Shown here piece after piece: positions 8,401-14,961 of a DNA stretch of 36,113 nt; the first letter of the stretch is position 1; each line of letters starts with the position of its first letter. Source of the stretch: Clostridia bacterium (GTDB taxonomy: Bacteria > Bacillota > Clostridia > Christensenellales > Aristaeellaceae); the NCBI GenBank assembly GCA_900769075.1, contig CAAGFE010000004.1, forward strand, positions 1 to 36,113, in the 5' to 3' direction. The notes below the pieces were generated by a model that worked only from the letters and a program-made list of their open reading frames with translations, had not been told where the DNA came from and did not search any database. Both the position numbers and the translations under genes were made by a program.

Positions 8401-10603
8401 GCTTTACCACGAAGCCTGGAATGTCGACTTCTTCTACACCCGCAATCTGTATAATCTGACCTTCCAGAATGACGGCGACGTAGAAAAGACGGAGCAGGTT
8501 TACTTTGAGGCCCCCTTGACAGACAAGTCCTTTGAGCCGAGCTATCCGACTTCCCTGGAAGCTGGCGGATACGAGTTTGAAGGCTGGTATACTTCACCGA
8601 CATGTAAAGCCGGTACCAAGTTCAAATTTGAGAACAGCACCATGCCCGCAAACGACTTGCTGCTCTACGCCAACTGGGTGCCGAAGGTTTACGCCGTTGC
8701 GTTCTACCAGTCCGAGAGCGGTATGAATGATCAGGTAGACCCCGACGATCCGAGAGACGTATATGTCGAAGTGCCCCACAATTCTATCATCGCTGATTAC
8801 TGTGCAACTAATGATATGGAGTTGCCGGATGTTGAGGAACAGTACAAGATTGATAGTTTTGCCAACTACGAGTTTGTCGGCTGGTTCTACCGGGATGCAA
8901 ACGGCGTGGAAAAGGCGTTCAGCATTGACGCCACGCCCATCAAGGGAGATATGAACATCTACGCCAAGTGGAGTTCCAACACCCTGATGCCCTACACGAT
9001 CCTCTACAAGCTTCAGGGCACGGACACCCAAATCGCCGCACCCACTACCGGTCAGGCGCTGGCTGGCACGACCAAGACCTTCGAGGCCAAGGGCGGCACC
9101 GACCTGTACACGGCCTACCAGGAGGGTTACTTCCCGGTGGTCAAGTCCCACTCCCTGACCATCGACATCGACGATGATTCCAAGAACACCTTTACCTTCG
9201 AGTATGTGCAGGTGCCGGCGGTTCCCTACAAGGTGTACTATGTGACCGATGATCAGAGTGTTGATAAGTCGCTGGGTACCGTAGACCTGAATGACACGAC
9301 GTACACGCTGGTCGCGGATACAAAGGTGGTCAGCAACAACCACAAGGCGGTCGTCACCGAGAACTACGCCCGCGTCAGCGGTATGCTGCCCGACGCGTAT
9401 CAGAAGCGTCTGGTGGTCTCCGTGAATGAGGACGGCACGCCCAATACGGAGGAGAATGTCATCATCTTCTACTACACGAAGGATGACAAACATGCCTACT
9501 GGACAATCACCCACTACACCGAGAACCTCGCCACGGACACAAGTGGAAACCGCACTTGGACTGAGTACTCGTATTCTGAATCCGTGGGCGACATAGGCAA
9601 CTCCTATTCTGCTTCTAAAATGACCATCCCGGGCTTCACCTACGATGGAACAGTGAACGGTACCCTTACCAGCGGTAAGCTGACGGCTGACGGCCTTGAC
9701 CTGAAGCTGTACTACACCCGCAACAGCTACCCCTACCAGGTGCGCTACCTGGAGCAGGGCACGGGCAAGCAGCTTCACGATCCGAATAACGGCACCGGCA
9801 AGTTTGGCCAGGTCATCTCCGAGAGCGCGATTGACATCACCAACTACACGGCGGTTGCCCCGACCAGCCAGACGCTGAACATCCGCATCGAGGAAAGCAC
9901 CGAGGCCAAGCTGAACATCATCACCTTCTACTACACGGAGAACGTGGCGACGATCAACTACATTCCTGTTGGGCCGGATGGAAAGCAGCTTGAACCTGAC
10001 AATAGTGTTGGTAACGTAGATCGTGATTCTGAGACGCCGAAGGTACTGTCTGGCACGGCGCAGGGTTCCACGGCTACGGCAGCCTCCAACGTGTACAAGT
10101 TCGTGGGCTGGTACAGCGATGCGGCGTGCAGCACTCCTGTTGACGCAAGCTGGGTAGAAGCGAACAACAAGATCACGCCGCAGAAGCAGGACTCTGATAA
10201 CGATGAGGCTACTGCTCCTGTCTATGTGGCTGCCACCTACTACGCCAAGTTCGAGTACAACGTGGCAGACCTGACGATTAGCAAGTCTGGACTTGAAGCG
10301 GGCGACAGCGCAATCTTCACGGTTACGGTTCGTGATCCGAATGGGATTGTTGCGGATGAAGTGTTCACCATCGTGCTGACTGGGCCTGATACACCGTCTG
10401 CAACCATTAAGGACTTGCAGATTGGCTACACCTACTCTGTTGTGGAGACGAGCTGGTCCTGGCGCTACACGGGTACGGCACTTACGAATGTCTCTGGCAC
10501 AATTCAGGTCAGCAACCCCACGGTTACATTCACGAACACATCAACTGATAAGTGGCTGTACGATGAATCTGCTGTGCGGAACGTGTTCAACAACAACAAC
10601 TAA
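5489..10603 (+). CDS. Giant secreted InlB-repeat/MucBP-like adhesin-type protein
   Basis: A 1704-aa protein. The ATG at 5489 (GGAGG 8 bases upstream) is preferred over 5465 because it opens a clean signal peptide (MKLKNLSRLTALLLAFILCFSTVAEA). An Ig-like domain covers about residues 45-125 (YQWYK, GYYYC). The Cys/His module follows (MTESW, YPKLLCTCC at 198-201, HAKGCPW at 220-226), then a second Ig-like domain. A long array of MucBP-like and InlB B-type repeats follows, with GW-containing cores (YTFDGW, YEFEGW, YEFVGW, YKFVGW) ending in ALW, ANW, AKW or AKF and many 'YYT-R/K/E' strand ends. The last ~100 residues look CnaB-like (DLTISKSG, YSVVE, VTFTN; a possible Lys-Asn isopeptide). The C-terminus is four Asn with no LPXTG-type anchor. 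It is probably a surface or matrix adhesin; ligand unknown. The stretch 7320-8900 is AT-richer than its flanks. Confidence 0.83.
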   Translation: MKLKNLSRLTALLLAFILCFSTVAEAAVPLSDLTTYGLLDGLLEMLGIKRVSGCLDYPLTLEFDKSLDNGEYTYQWYKITGFNSSETVPSDATPSQLTIKPTTSTGYYYCKATKVSTGSTTKSSAFVVEAYGPDHAVDYLKVLSDIRSFDYPGDKMPYRVEAHKYMTESWNTVMDGQNLAQAILTASTTSTDYPKLLCTCCIAADGSISDEILLHPYVAHAKGCPWEDYIIQLPIPPQPKLYYGEPQGEQYTANSGYSLPMTKAIILPAGGSATVSVSGSTVSAQARGVSSPTQWQVYNGSEWANMLGETSDTLLITTAKLQTIFNLTGVAHLRYYDRTNDVVLGYVDVSSQANAGEYPEEEAAAQTFTKQTRDANGFTVEVKYVFENNVEVATPYTAYLAAGSDFSTTVTFPQVQGYLPYLNGVQQNSLELSYTPIDQNHTYTVVYKPTNVDYVIRHYKQNAENDGYTLAEQKKTQGLTNSQVPDVAHIRKVDDGNGNVTTVVDPGYEGFYALQYERPLIAADGSTEVEVYYDRYYYLMNFDLDGGYGVEPIYARYGAPIGNVGTPTKAGYTFDGWSLNGEIATVPGTMPATNSTYKALWTEADSSFTVVYWLKNADDDEYSVFGTKVVDAQTGDAVTDAVYNSVDYKVYGNANITLDSNMQELVPFIEYEKADASVTVAGDKSSIVNVYYTRKAYTLKFYYAMEDTTNNKYYVIGGSSYAFGKSGDNTANSLDNLTKYYMDGGSWVNQRGQVDEIPQLNATGTARKYVSGSDAATKKSGGVTYKYKYYYISFTAKYGADISNLWPCNVFSSVTRSSENTHGKWDGKEAYVSAWNGEHHVYYSQHNSNQTIKGNYNQLDTQLLWDVVQFKAYADGNNTVDYVCFWENGANIGWSVPELYYYRVWVPVLEGQVTDGLETMERDGIIYFLRNTYDTVDDSTWREQTPPAINGLTYIDDSMNGTQITSGFDTTLYHEAWNVDFFYTRNLYNLTFQNDGDVEKTEQVYFEAPLTDKSFEPSYPTSLEAGGYEFEGWYTSPTCKAGTKFKFENSTMPANDLLLYANWVPKVYAVAFYQSESGMNDQVDPDDPRDVYVEVPHNSIIADYCATNDMELPDVEEQYKIDSFANYEFVGWFYRDANGVEKAFSIDATPIKGDMNIYAKWSSNTLMPYTILYKLQGTDTQIAAPTTGQALAGTTKTFEAKGGTDLYTAYQEGYFPVVKSHSLTIDIDDDSKNTFTFEYVQVPAVPYKVYYVTDDQSVDKSLGTVDLNDTTYTLVADTKVVSNNHKAVVTENYARVSGMLPDAYQKRLVVSVNEDGTPNTEENVIIFYYTKDDKHAYWTITHYTENLATDTSGNRTWTEYSYSESVGDIGNSYSASKMTIPGFTYDGTVNGTLTSGKLTADGLDLKLYYTRNSYPYQVRYLEQGTGKQLHDPNNGTGKFGQVISESAIDITNYTAVAPTSQTLNIRIEESTEAKLNIITFYYTENVATINYIPVGPDGKQLEPDNSVGNVDRDSETPKVLSGTAQGSTATAASNVYKFVGWYSDAACSTPVDASWVEANNKITPQKQDSDNDEATAPVYVAATYYAKFEYNVADLTISKSGLEAGDSAIFTVTVRDPNGIVADEVFTIVLTGPDTPSATIKDLQIGYTYSVVETSWSWRYTGTALTNVSGTIQVSNPTVTFTNTSTDKWLYDESAVRNVFNNNN

Positions 10604-10618
10604 GGAGGATGAGCGGAT

Positions 10619-11128
10619 ATGAAGAAATTCAACAAGAAGACTCTCGTGCTGCTCATCGCGGCGACCATGCTGCTGACCATTTCGGTCGGCAGCACGGTGG
10701 CCTACTTGGTAACAGATACGGGCAGTATCGTCAATACCTTCACGCCGGGTGTTCTGGATACGGAAATCATTGAGACATTTGATAAGAACACAAAGTCAGA
10801 AATTAAAATCCAGAACGTTCAAACCGTCGATGCGTATGTTCGCGTTGCTGTGGTTGGCAACTGGTGTGATGAGAATGGTAACATTGTTGAACCTTGGTCT
10901 GTGCCGAATAATTTGAAACTTGGTAATGGATGGGAGAAGAATGGTGCTTACTATTACTTTACGCCGGTACTGAAGGCAGGCGAAACAACGGCAACCGCGT
11001 TGTTTACTGGTTCAATTAGCGGTACCGATACCTCTCATCCTGGCTTGCATCTGGTAGTGACGGTTGTACACCAGTCCATTCAAGCAGAACCCGAAGCAGC
11101 GCGTAAAGACGCTGGCTGGCCGTGGTAA
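10619..11128 (+). CDS. TasA-like secreted protein with SipW-type signal peptide (copy 5)
   Basis: A 169-aa protein starting at an ATG after TAAGGAGGATGAGCGGAT; the upstream stop codon overlaps the ribosome site, so it is tightly coupled to the giant gene. The N-terminus reads MKKFNKKTLVLL, a hydrophobic core, then GSTVAYLVTDTGSIVNTFTPG, a SipW-type motif. The mature part has EIKIQNVQTVDAYVRVAVVG and ends VVTVVHQSIQAEPEAARKDAGWPW. Its base composition is more AT-rich than copies 1-4 (AATAATTTGAAACTTGG), as in the middle of the preceding gene, which suggests a separate origin or lower expression. It may be a minor or adaptor subunit between the fibre and the anchor encoded next. Confidence 0.85.
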   Translation: MKKFNKKTLVLLIAATMLLTISVGSTVAYLVTDTGSIVNTFTPGVLDTEIIETFDKNTKSEIKIQNVQTVDAYVRVAVVGNWCDENGNIVEPWSVPNNLKLGNGWEKNGAYYYFTPVLKAGETTATALFTGSISGTDTSHPGLHLVVTVVHQSIQAEPEAARKDAGWPW

Positions 11129-11143
11129 GGAGGCTTGAGCGAA

Positions 11144-11764
11144 ATGAAGAAAATCATCAGCGTTTGCCTGGCCCTCCTGCTGGTGCTGTCCTGCGTGTCC
11201 GCCCAGGCGGCCGCCCAGGTGAACTACGAGGGCGGTGCGGAGAAATTTGTGTTCCTGCCTGGCTCGACCTACTCCGACAGCGACCTGTTTGAAAGCTTCA
11301 AGCAGGTCATGCCCGGGGATGTGCTCACCCAGCGCATCACCGTCCGCAACACGTCCGACAAGAAGGTGCGCATCTACCTGCGCGCCGAGCCGGTGGAGGA
11401 ACAGTACAAGGACTTCCTCAGCCGCATGAACCTGCAGGTCACTGCTGCGGACGGGGAAATCTTTGACGCGGCTGTGTCCGAAACCGGTCAGCTGACCGAG
11501 AACACCCTCCTGGGCACCTTCAAGAAGGGCGGTTCGACCGACTTGATCCTCACCCTCACCGTGCCCTACGATCTGGGCAATGAGTTCATGTGCACGATGG
11601 GCATTGTGCCGTGGACTTTCCTGGTGGAGGAGCTCAAGGACGATGACACGCCCCATACCGGTGATTCCTTCGAGCTGGGCACCTGGCTGCTGGCGGCGGC
11701 GCTGATCCTCGCGGCCATCGCCTATGTGGTCATCAAGATGAAACACCAGAAGGCGGCAAGCTGA
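11144..11764 (+). CDS. Sortase-anchored surface protein with TPHTGD sorting signal
   Basis: A 206-aa protein. The ATG at 11144 lies 10 bases after AAGGAGG; a TTG at 11135 is too close to that site. A signal peptide (MKKIISVCLALLLVLSCVSAQAAA) is followed by a beta-rich domain with a TasA-like strand pair (VMPGDVLTQRITVRNTSDKK, VRIYLRAEP). The C-terminus is a full cell-wall sorting signal: TPHTGD (169-174), a hydrophobic helix (about 178-197) and a basic tail KMKHQKAAS. Class B sortases of Clostridia such as C. difficile SrtB use (S/P)PxTG sites, so TPHTG fits the sortase two genes downstream. It is the only anchor in the cluster and is likely the link joining the secreted fibre proteins to peptidoglycan (inference). 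Confidence 0.87.
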   Translation: MKKIISVCLALLLVLSCVSAQAAAQVNYEGGAEKFVFLPGSTYSDSDLFESFKQVMPGDVLTQRITVRNTSDKKVRIYLRAEPVEEQYKDFLSRMNLQVTAADGEIFDAAVSETGQLTENTLLGTFKKGGSTDLILTLTVPYDLGNEFMCTMGIVPWTFLVEELKDDDTPHTGDSFELGTWLLAAALILAAIAYVVIKMKHQKAAS

Positions 11765-11773
11765 ACAACACAG

Positions 11774-11807
11774 GGAGGCCGGGGCGAATTAGCCTCCGGC
11801 CTCCTTT
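11774..11807 (+). terminator. Hairpin between sortase substrate and sortase genes
   Basis: GGAGGCCGG (11774-11782) pairs with CCGGCCTCC (11796-11804), 9 bp, followed by only three T. It lies just before the AAGGAG of the 57-aa gene. It is probably a leaky terminator that lowers sortase expression relative to its substrate. Confidence 0.55.
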
Positions 11808-11820
11808 CGCAAGGAGCAAT

Positions 11821-11994
11821 ATGAAAAAAATGGATCGAAAGCGCATGCTGACGCTGATCCTGGTGCTGCTCGTCCTGGCCCTGATCGGCGTGGTGGGCTA
11901 CATCCTCTGGCAGGAGTACCAGTACGGCGTGAGCGATGCCTATTACAACAGCCTGCGGAACACCGGGCTGGTGAGGAGCGTGTGGAAGCTGTGA
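11821..11994 (+). CDS. 57-aa membrane protein resembling the N-terminal anchor of class B sortases
   Basis: A short ORF with a good ribosome site (AAGGAGCAATATG). It encodes a basic start (MKKMDRKRM), one hydrophobic helix (about residues 10-29) and a short tail (WQEYQYGVSDAYYNSLRN, then TGLVRSVWKL). The helix followed by 'EY...YYNSLRN' is what normally opens a class B sortase (membrane anchor followed by Y-x-L-R). Here it is a separate gene whose stop TGA overlaps the GTG start of the sortase (GTGA). It may anchor or guide the secreted sortase. Length and overlap are seen; the function is inferred. It could instead be a remnant of an ancestral fused sortase. Confidence 0.75.
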   Translation: MKKMDRKRMLTLILVLLVLALIGVVGYILWQEYQYGVSDAYYNSLRNTGLVRSVWKL

Positions 11995-13232
11995 ACAAGA
12001 CCTTGCGCGGGTGGATGGCCGCCCTGCTGACGGCGGCGCTGCTGCTGACCGCCTTGCCCGTTTCTGCTGATGAGGCGGAGGACAAAAATGCCGCCTGGTT
12101 CTACCCGAACCTCTACGCCAATGTCAGTTTGATGTACCTCCTGACGGATGCGCAGCTGGATCAGATTGCCGCCCTGTCCTCGCAGGAGGTGCATGCCATG
12201 GTGGAAGCCATGTTCCTGGCGGCGGCGGGCGTGGAAGAGAAGGAAGAGCTGGCCCTGTGGAAAACGCTGAAAACAGCCGGGGAACGGGAGGCCCGCAGTG
12301 CGGAAAACGCTGCATACCGGGAGAAAACGCTGCCCTGGCTGATGGCGGTGCTGTCCCCCGGCAATCGTCCCGATGCGGCGAAGGATGCTCCGACCCTGAC
12401 CGTTCGGCCGACAGCAACGCCCGAACCCACGCCCACGCCTACGCCGGTTCCCACGCCGGTGCCGGAAACGACGCCCGAACCGGACGAACCCGCCGAACCC
12501 GCATGGCAAATCGCCGATGCCATGGCGGCCTTCGAGGGGAATCCGCTGGGACAGGCCTACCTGAGCATGCTGGCCCCCCTGGGCGGCGCGGATGGCGAAA
12601 CCTGCTTGGCCGTGATGCAGGCGATCATGCAGCGCTGGCTGGCGGAAATCGACCACGATCAGCTCAGCGGCATCAACAGCCATTACCAGTTCTGGCTGTA
12701 CGCGGCGGGCACGCCCATTGACTACCCCGTCGTGCAGTGCGCCAATAACAGCTACTACCTGGATCACATGTTCAACCGAAAGACCAACAAGGCGGGCACC
12801 CTCTTCATGGATTACCGCAACCTGACCGATTTCCGCGACCCCAACACGCTGGTCTACGGGCACCACATGCGGGACAGCTCCATGTTCCACAGCCTGACCG
12901 ACTATGAAAGCCGCGGCTTCTTCGAGGCCCATCCCTTCATGCTGGCAAGCTGCCGGGACGAAATCTACGTGATCGAGGTGTTCGCGGGCTATGTCACAGA
13001 TGGCAGCGACCATTGCTATGACATCGCCATTTCCGACGCACAGGACATGCAGCGCTTTGTCGAGGCGGCGGAGAAAAAGTCTGATTTCGATTCCCATGTG
13101 GAGATCGACTGCGGCGGCGATCATCTGGTGACGCTCTCCACCTGCGCCTACAATTTTGAGAACGCGCGGTACATCGTCATCGGCCGGCTGGATCTGGCCT
13201 GGGAAAGGAATCCGCTGTTCACGGCGAAATAA
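11991..13232 (+). CDS. srtB: Class B sortase with own signal peptide and extra N-terminal region
   Basis: A 413-aa protein from GTG 11991 (GTG 11982 is the alternative). It transfers sorting-signal proteins to peptidoglycan or to each other. The sortase B domain spans about residues 213-413: GTPIDYPVVQ, NNSYYLDHMF, GTLFMDYRN, the His motif YGHHM (H291), the Cys motif LSTC (C385) and the Arg in NARYIVIGRL (R393). All three catalytic residues are present. Unusually it has a cleavable-looking signal peptide (MNKTLRGWMAALLTAALLLTALPVSA) rather than a plain membrane anchor. This is followed by a helical domain (about 35-115) and a Pro/Thr linker (about 130-162), making it much longer than the usual 230-280 aa. 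Its probable substrate is the TPHTGD protein at 11144. The 57-aa membrane protein overlaps its start. Confidence 0.9.
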   Translation: MNKTLRGWMAALLTAALLLTALPVSADEAEDKNAAWFYPNLYANVSLMYLLTDAQLDQIAALSSQEVHAMVEAMFLAAAGVEEKEELALWKTLKTAGEREARSAENAAYREKTLPWLMAVLSPGNRPDAAKDAPTLTVRPTATPEPTPTPTPVPTPVPETTPEPDEPAEPAWQIADAMAAFEGNPLGQAYLSMLAPLGGADGETCLAVMQAIMQRWLAEIDHDQLSGINSHYQFWLYAAGTPIDYPVVQCANNSYYLDHMFNRKTNKAGTLFMDYRNLTDFRDPNTLVYGHHMRDSSMFHSLTDYESRGFFEAHPFMLASCRDEIYVIEVFAGYVTDGSDHCYDIAISDAQDMQRFVEAAEKKSDFDSHVEIDCGGDHLVTLSTCAYNFENARYIVIGRLDLAWERNPLFTAK

Positions 13233-13241
13233 ACCCCATGC

Positions 13242-13284
13242 AAAACGCCCCGGTTCTCAGCCGACTGTGCTGGGAATCGGGGCG
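13242..13284. terminator. Bidirectional terminator between sortase and GH43 genes
   Basis: A 15-bp stem with two G-T pairs (13246-13260 with 13270-13284, loop CCGACTGTG) sits between convergent genes. On the minus strand it is followed by TTTT, so it is a good terminator for the GH43 gene. On the plus strand the following CTTCTGCT is a weak T tract for the sortase operon. Confidence 0.75.
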
Positions 13285-13305
13285 CTTCTGCTGAAAAGGC
13301 GGATG

Positions 13306-14481
13306 TCAAGGCTGTGCATCGTCGGCCACGCCCCAGAGGGCCTCGCCGTCCGGGGAAATCAGCGTGCAGGCGATGCGTTCCCCCTGACGATAGACCAGGC
13401 CAGACCAAGGCTTGCAGAACAGACGCAGGCGAAGCCGCTCCCCCTCGCGGACGGGGTTCGCAGCGGACAAATCAACCGGGCGCCCATAGACCACGCCCGT
13501 GTTGTAGCGGCAAAGGTACACAAAGCGCCACCTGTCCGGCAGATCCGCCACGGGCTCCAGCGGATGTTCGTCCCGGGTGAGGGGCCAGGCGAGGGCACGT
13601 CCGTCGTCGTCGAAGAAAAGCCGGCGCACCTGCAGGAAGGGATGATGCCTGTCGCCCTCGGGACGGGCATGGTGCACCAGGTACAGCCCGTCAGCGTCCG
13701 CCAGCAGGCTGTTGTGCCCCGTCGCCATCACGCCGGGAAGCCCCGCAACGTCAAAATGGTAGCCGCCCACCAGCTTGTCGCCAGGCACATGAATGGGATC
13801 CGGGTCGGTCATGTCATAGCCCTGGGAGTCGATGTAAGGGCCGGTCACATCCTTTGCGTAGGCCACGCGGATGTGGTAATCCGCCCCCAGGTCGCCCCAG
13901 GAGGTGAACAGCACATACCGGTCGCGCTGCGCATCGTAGTGGCAATAGGCGCCCTCCACCGCCCGGTGGCCGCCCCCGGCGATGAGCTTGCCCTCATCGA
14001 AGGCGTCGCGGAAGCCGTCCTCCCGCAGCGGCAGAATGCGGATGCCGCCGAAGAAGCTGCCGTAGATCAGCCAGTCCCGGCCTTCACGGTCGGCAATCAC
14101 GCAGGGATCGATGGCGTTGGCATGATGGTGCTCCGGGCTGTGCTGGGACACGACCACGTCGCCCCGATAGGTGAAGGGCCCCTTGGGATCGGCGGACTCC
14201 GCCAGGCCGATGACGCTCTGTGTTTTGCCGGGACGGCTGGCGCAGCAGTAAAGCCGCCATACCGGGCCGCGCCTGACCAGCTCCGGCGCCCAGAAGAACC
14301 GCGTGCCCACCAGATGCTGCACGGAGGGCGGCGTTTCCGGCAGGAGCGGAAAGGGCTCGGACCAGTCCACCAGGTTCGGGGAGGTGCGGGCCGTCACACC
14401 GGCGATGTGCAGATCGGTGCTCAGCCCCAGGTACTCGTTCCCCAGGGGAAGAATCAGCGGATCATGAAAGGGCGTTCTCAT
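13306..14481 (-). CDS. GH43 family glycoside hydrolase (arabinanase/arabinosidase-like), intracellular
   Basis: A 391-aa protein with the five-bladed propeller signature of GH43. HDP at residues 6-8 supplies the general base (D7). WAPE lies at 64-67. NAIDP gives the pKa-modulating Asp (D125), followed by GSFFGG. VEGAY gives the general acid (E176). The 'GSFFGGI' and 'AIDP' pattern is closest to endo-1,5-alpha-L-arabinanases, which cut the arabinan side chains of pectin. There is no signal peptide, so it would act on short arabino-oligosaccharides taken into the cell, or on another small beta-xyloside-like substrate; exact specificity cannot be read. The start has GGAGG 8 bases upstream and a perfect promoter. 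It is alone on its strand, with no transporter or regulator beside it. Confidence 0.85.
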   Translation of the reverse strand: MRTPFHDPLILPLGNEYLGLSTDLHIAGVTARTSPNLVDWSEPFPLLPETPPSVQHLVGTRFFWAPELVRRGPVWRLYCCASRPGKTQSVIGLAESADPKGPFTYRGDVVVSQHSPEHHHANAIDPCVIADREGRDWLIYGSFFGGIRILPLREDGFRDAFDEGKLIAGGGHRAVEGAYCHYDAQRDRYVLFTSWGDLGADYHIRVAYAKDVTGPYIDSQGYDMTDPDPIHVPGDKLVGGYHFDVAGLPGVMATGHNSLLADADGLYLVHHARPEGDRHHPFLQVRRLFFDDDGRALAWPLTRDEHPLEPVADLPDRWRFVYLCRYNTGVVYGRPVDLSAANPVREGERLRLRLFCKPWSGLVYRQGERIACTLISPDGEALWGVADDAQP

Positions 14482-14517
14482 CCGGGAACCTCCATTTTTC
14501 GCGGGCTTGATGCCTTC

Positions 14518-14546
14518 ATTATACAGACCCGGGCGAATGCTGTCAA
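14518..14546 (-). promoter_or_regulatory. Consensus sigma-A promoter for the GH43 gene
   Basis: On the minus strand TTGACA (14541-14546) and TATAAT (14518-14523) are separated by exactly 17 bp, 12 of 12 consensus bases. It is placed about 36 bp upstream of the GH43 start. Confidence 0.85.
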
Positions 14547-14549
14547 CGC

Positions 14550-14578
14550 TTGACGCACCGGATCGAATGTGCTACAAT
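14550..14578 (+). promoter_or_regulatory. Sigma-A promoter of the cobalamin-riboswitch operon
   Basis: TTGACG (14550-14555), 17 bp, TACAAT (14573-14578). It starts 3 bp from the -35 of the divergent GH43 promoter, so the two -35 boxes form an inverted repeat TGTCAA-CGC-TTGACG and the polymerases may compete. Confidence 0.8.
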
Positions 14579-14597
14579 GGCCCTGCCAATCGAATAT

Positions 14598-14785
14598 GCG
14601 GACTACGGTTTGCCCCGTTTGTTCGGGGCAGAGCAAAAGGGAATCCGGTGCAAAGCCGGAGCAGCCGCCACTACTGTCATTGATCAGAAGACGCACGAGA
14701 AACCCATTGGGCCCCGGCCTGAGAAGGGGTGCGTCATCGCGGGCAACCGCGTCGTCATCAGCCAGGAGACCTGCCGTAGATCCGC
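14598..14785 (+). promoter_or_regulatory. Cobalamin (adenosylcobalamin-type) riboswitch
   Basis: The B12 box GCCAGGAGACCTGCC (14761-14775) is present. The core follows the family pattern: AAAAGGGAATCCGGTGCAAA, then CCGGAGCAGCCGCCACTACTGT. The closing stem P1 pairs GCGGACTACGG (14598-14608) with CCGTAGATCCGC (14774-14785), and a GCCCCG/CGGGGC hairpin follows the 5' side. The 480 bp between the GH43 start and the first operon gene hold only the two promoters, this aptamer and its terminator. Ligand-bound RNA should switch off the transporter operon. Confidence 0.93.
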
Positions 14786-14874
14786 GGTCACACAGTTTGG
14801 CGTGAAGTGTGCAGCCGGATCGACGCAGCGTGTGTTTGCCATGGCATAGGCGCGGCGTGGTTTTGCTGTACGCT

Positions 14875-14903
14875 CCCGACAGTGTGTCGGGGGTTTTTGT
14901 TTG
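14875..14903 (+). terminator. Riboswitch-controlled intrinsic terminator
   Basis: CCCGACA (14875-14881), loop GTG, TGTCGGG (14885-14891), then GGTTTTTGTTT. It is a compact intrinsic terminator about 60 bp before the first gene and the natural output of the B12 riboswitch. Confidence 0.88.
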
Positions 14904-14961
14904 CAGCCGGTCAGGGCGTGTTGACCGGCGACAACGACGGCCCAAAGGAGGTCATTTTCCC

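Noticed and set aside
11973..12000. Frameshift joining the 57-aa protein to the sortase
   Set aside because: The sortase frame has its own complete signal peptide and the GTGA overlap is a normal coupled arrangement, so I kept two genes. Read-level checking is still advised.
12415..12500. Tandem DNA repeat with regulatory role in the sortase gene
   Set aside because: It simply encodes a Pro/Thr/Glu-rich linker; low complexity at codon level explains it.
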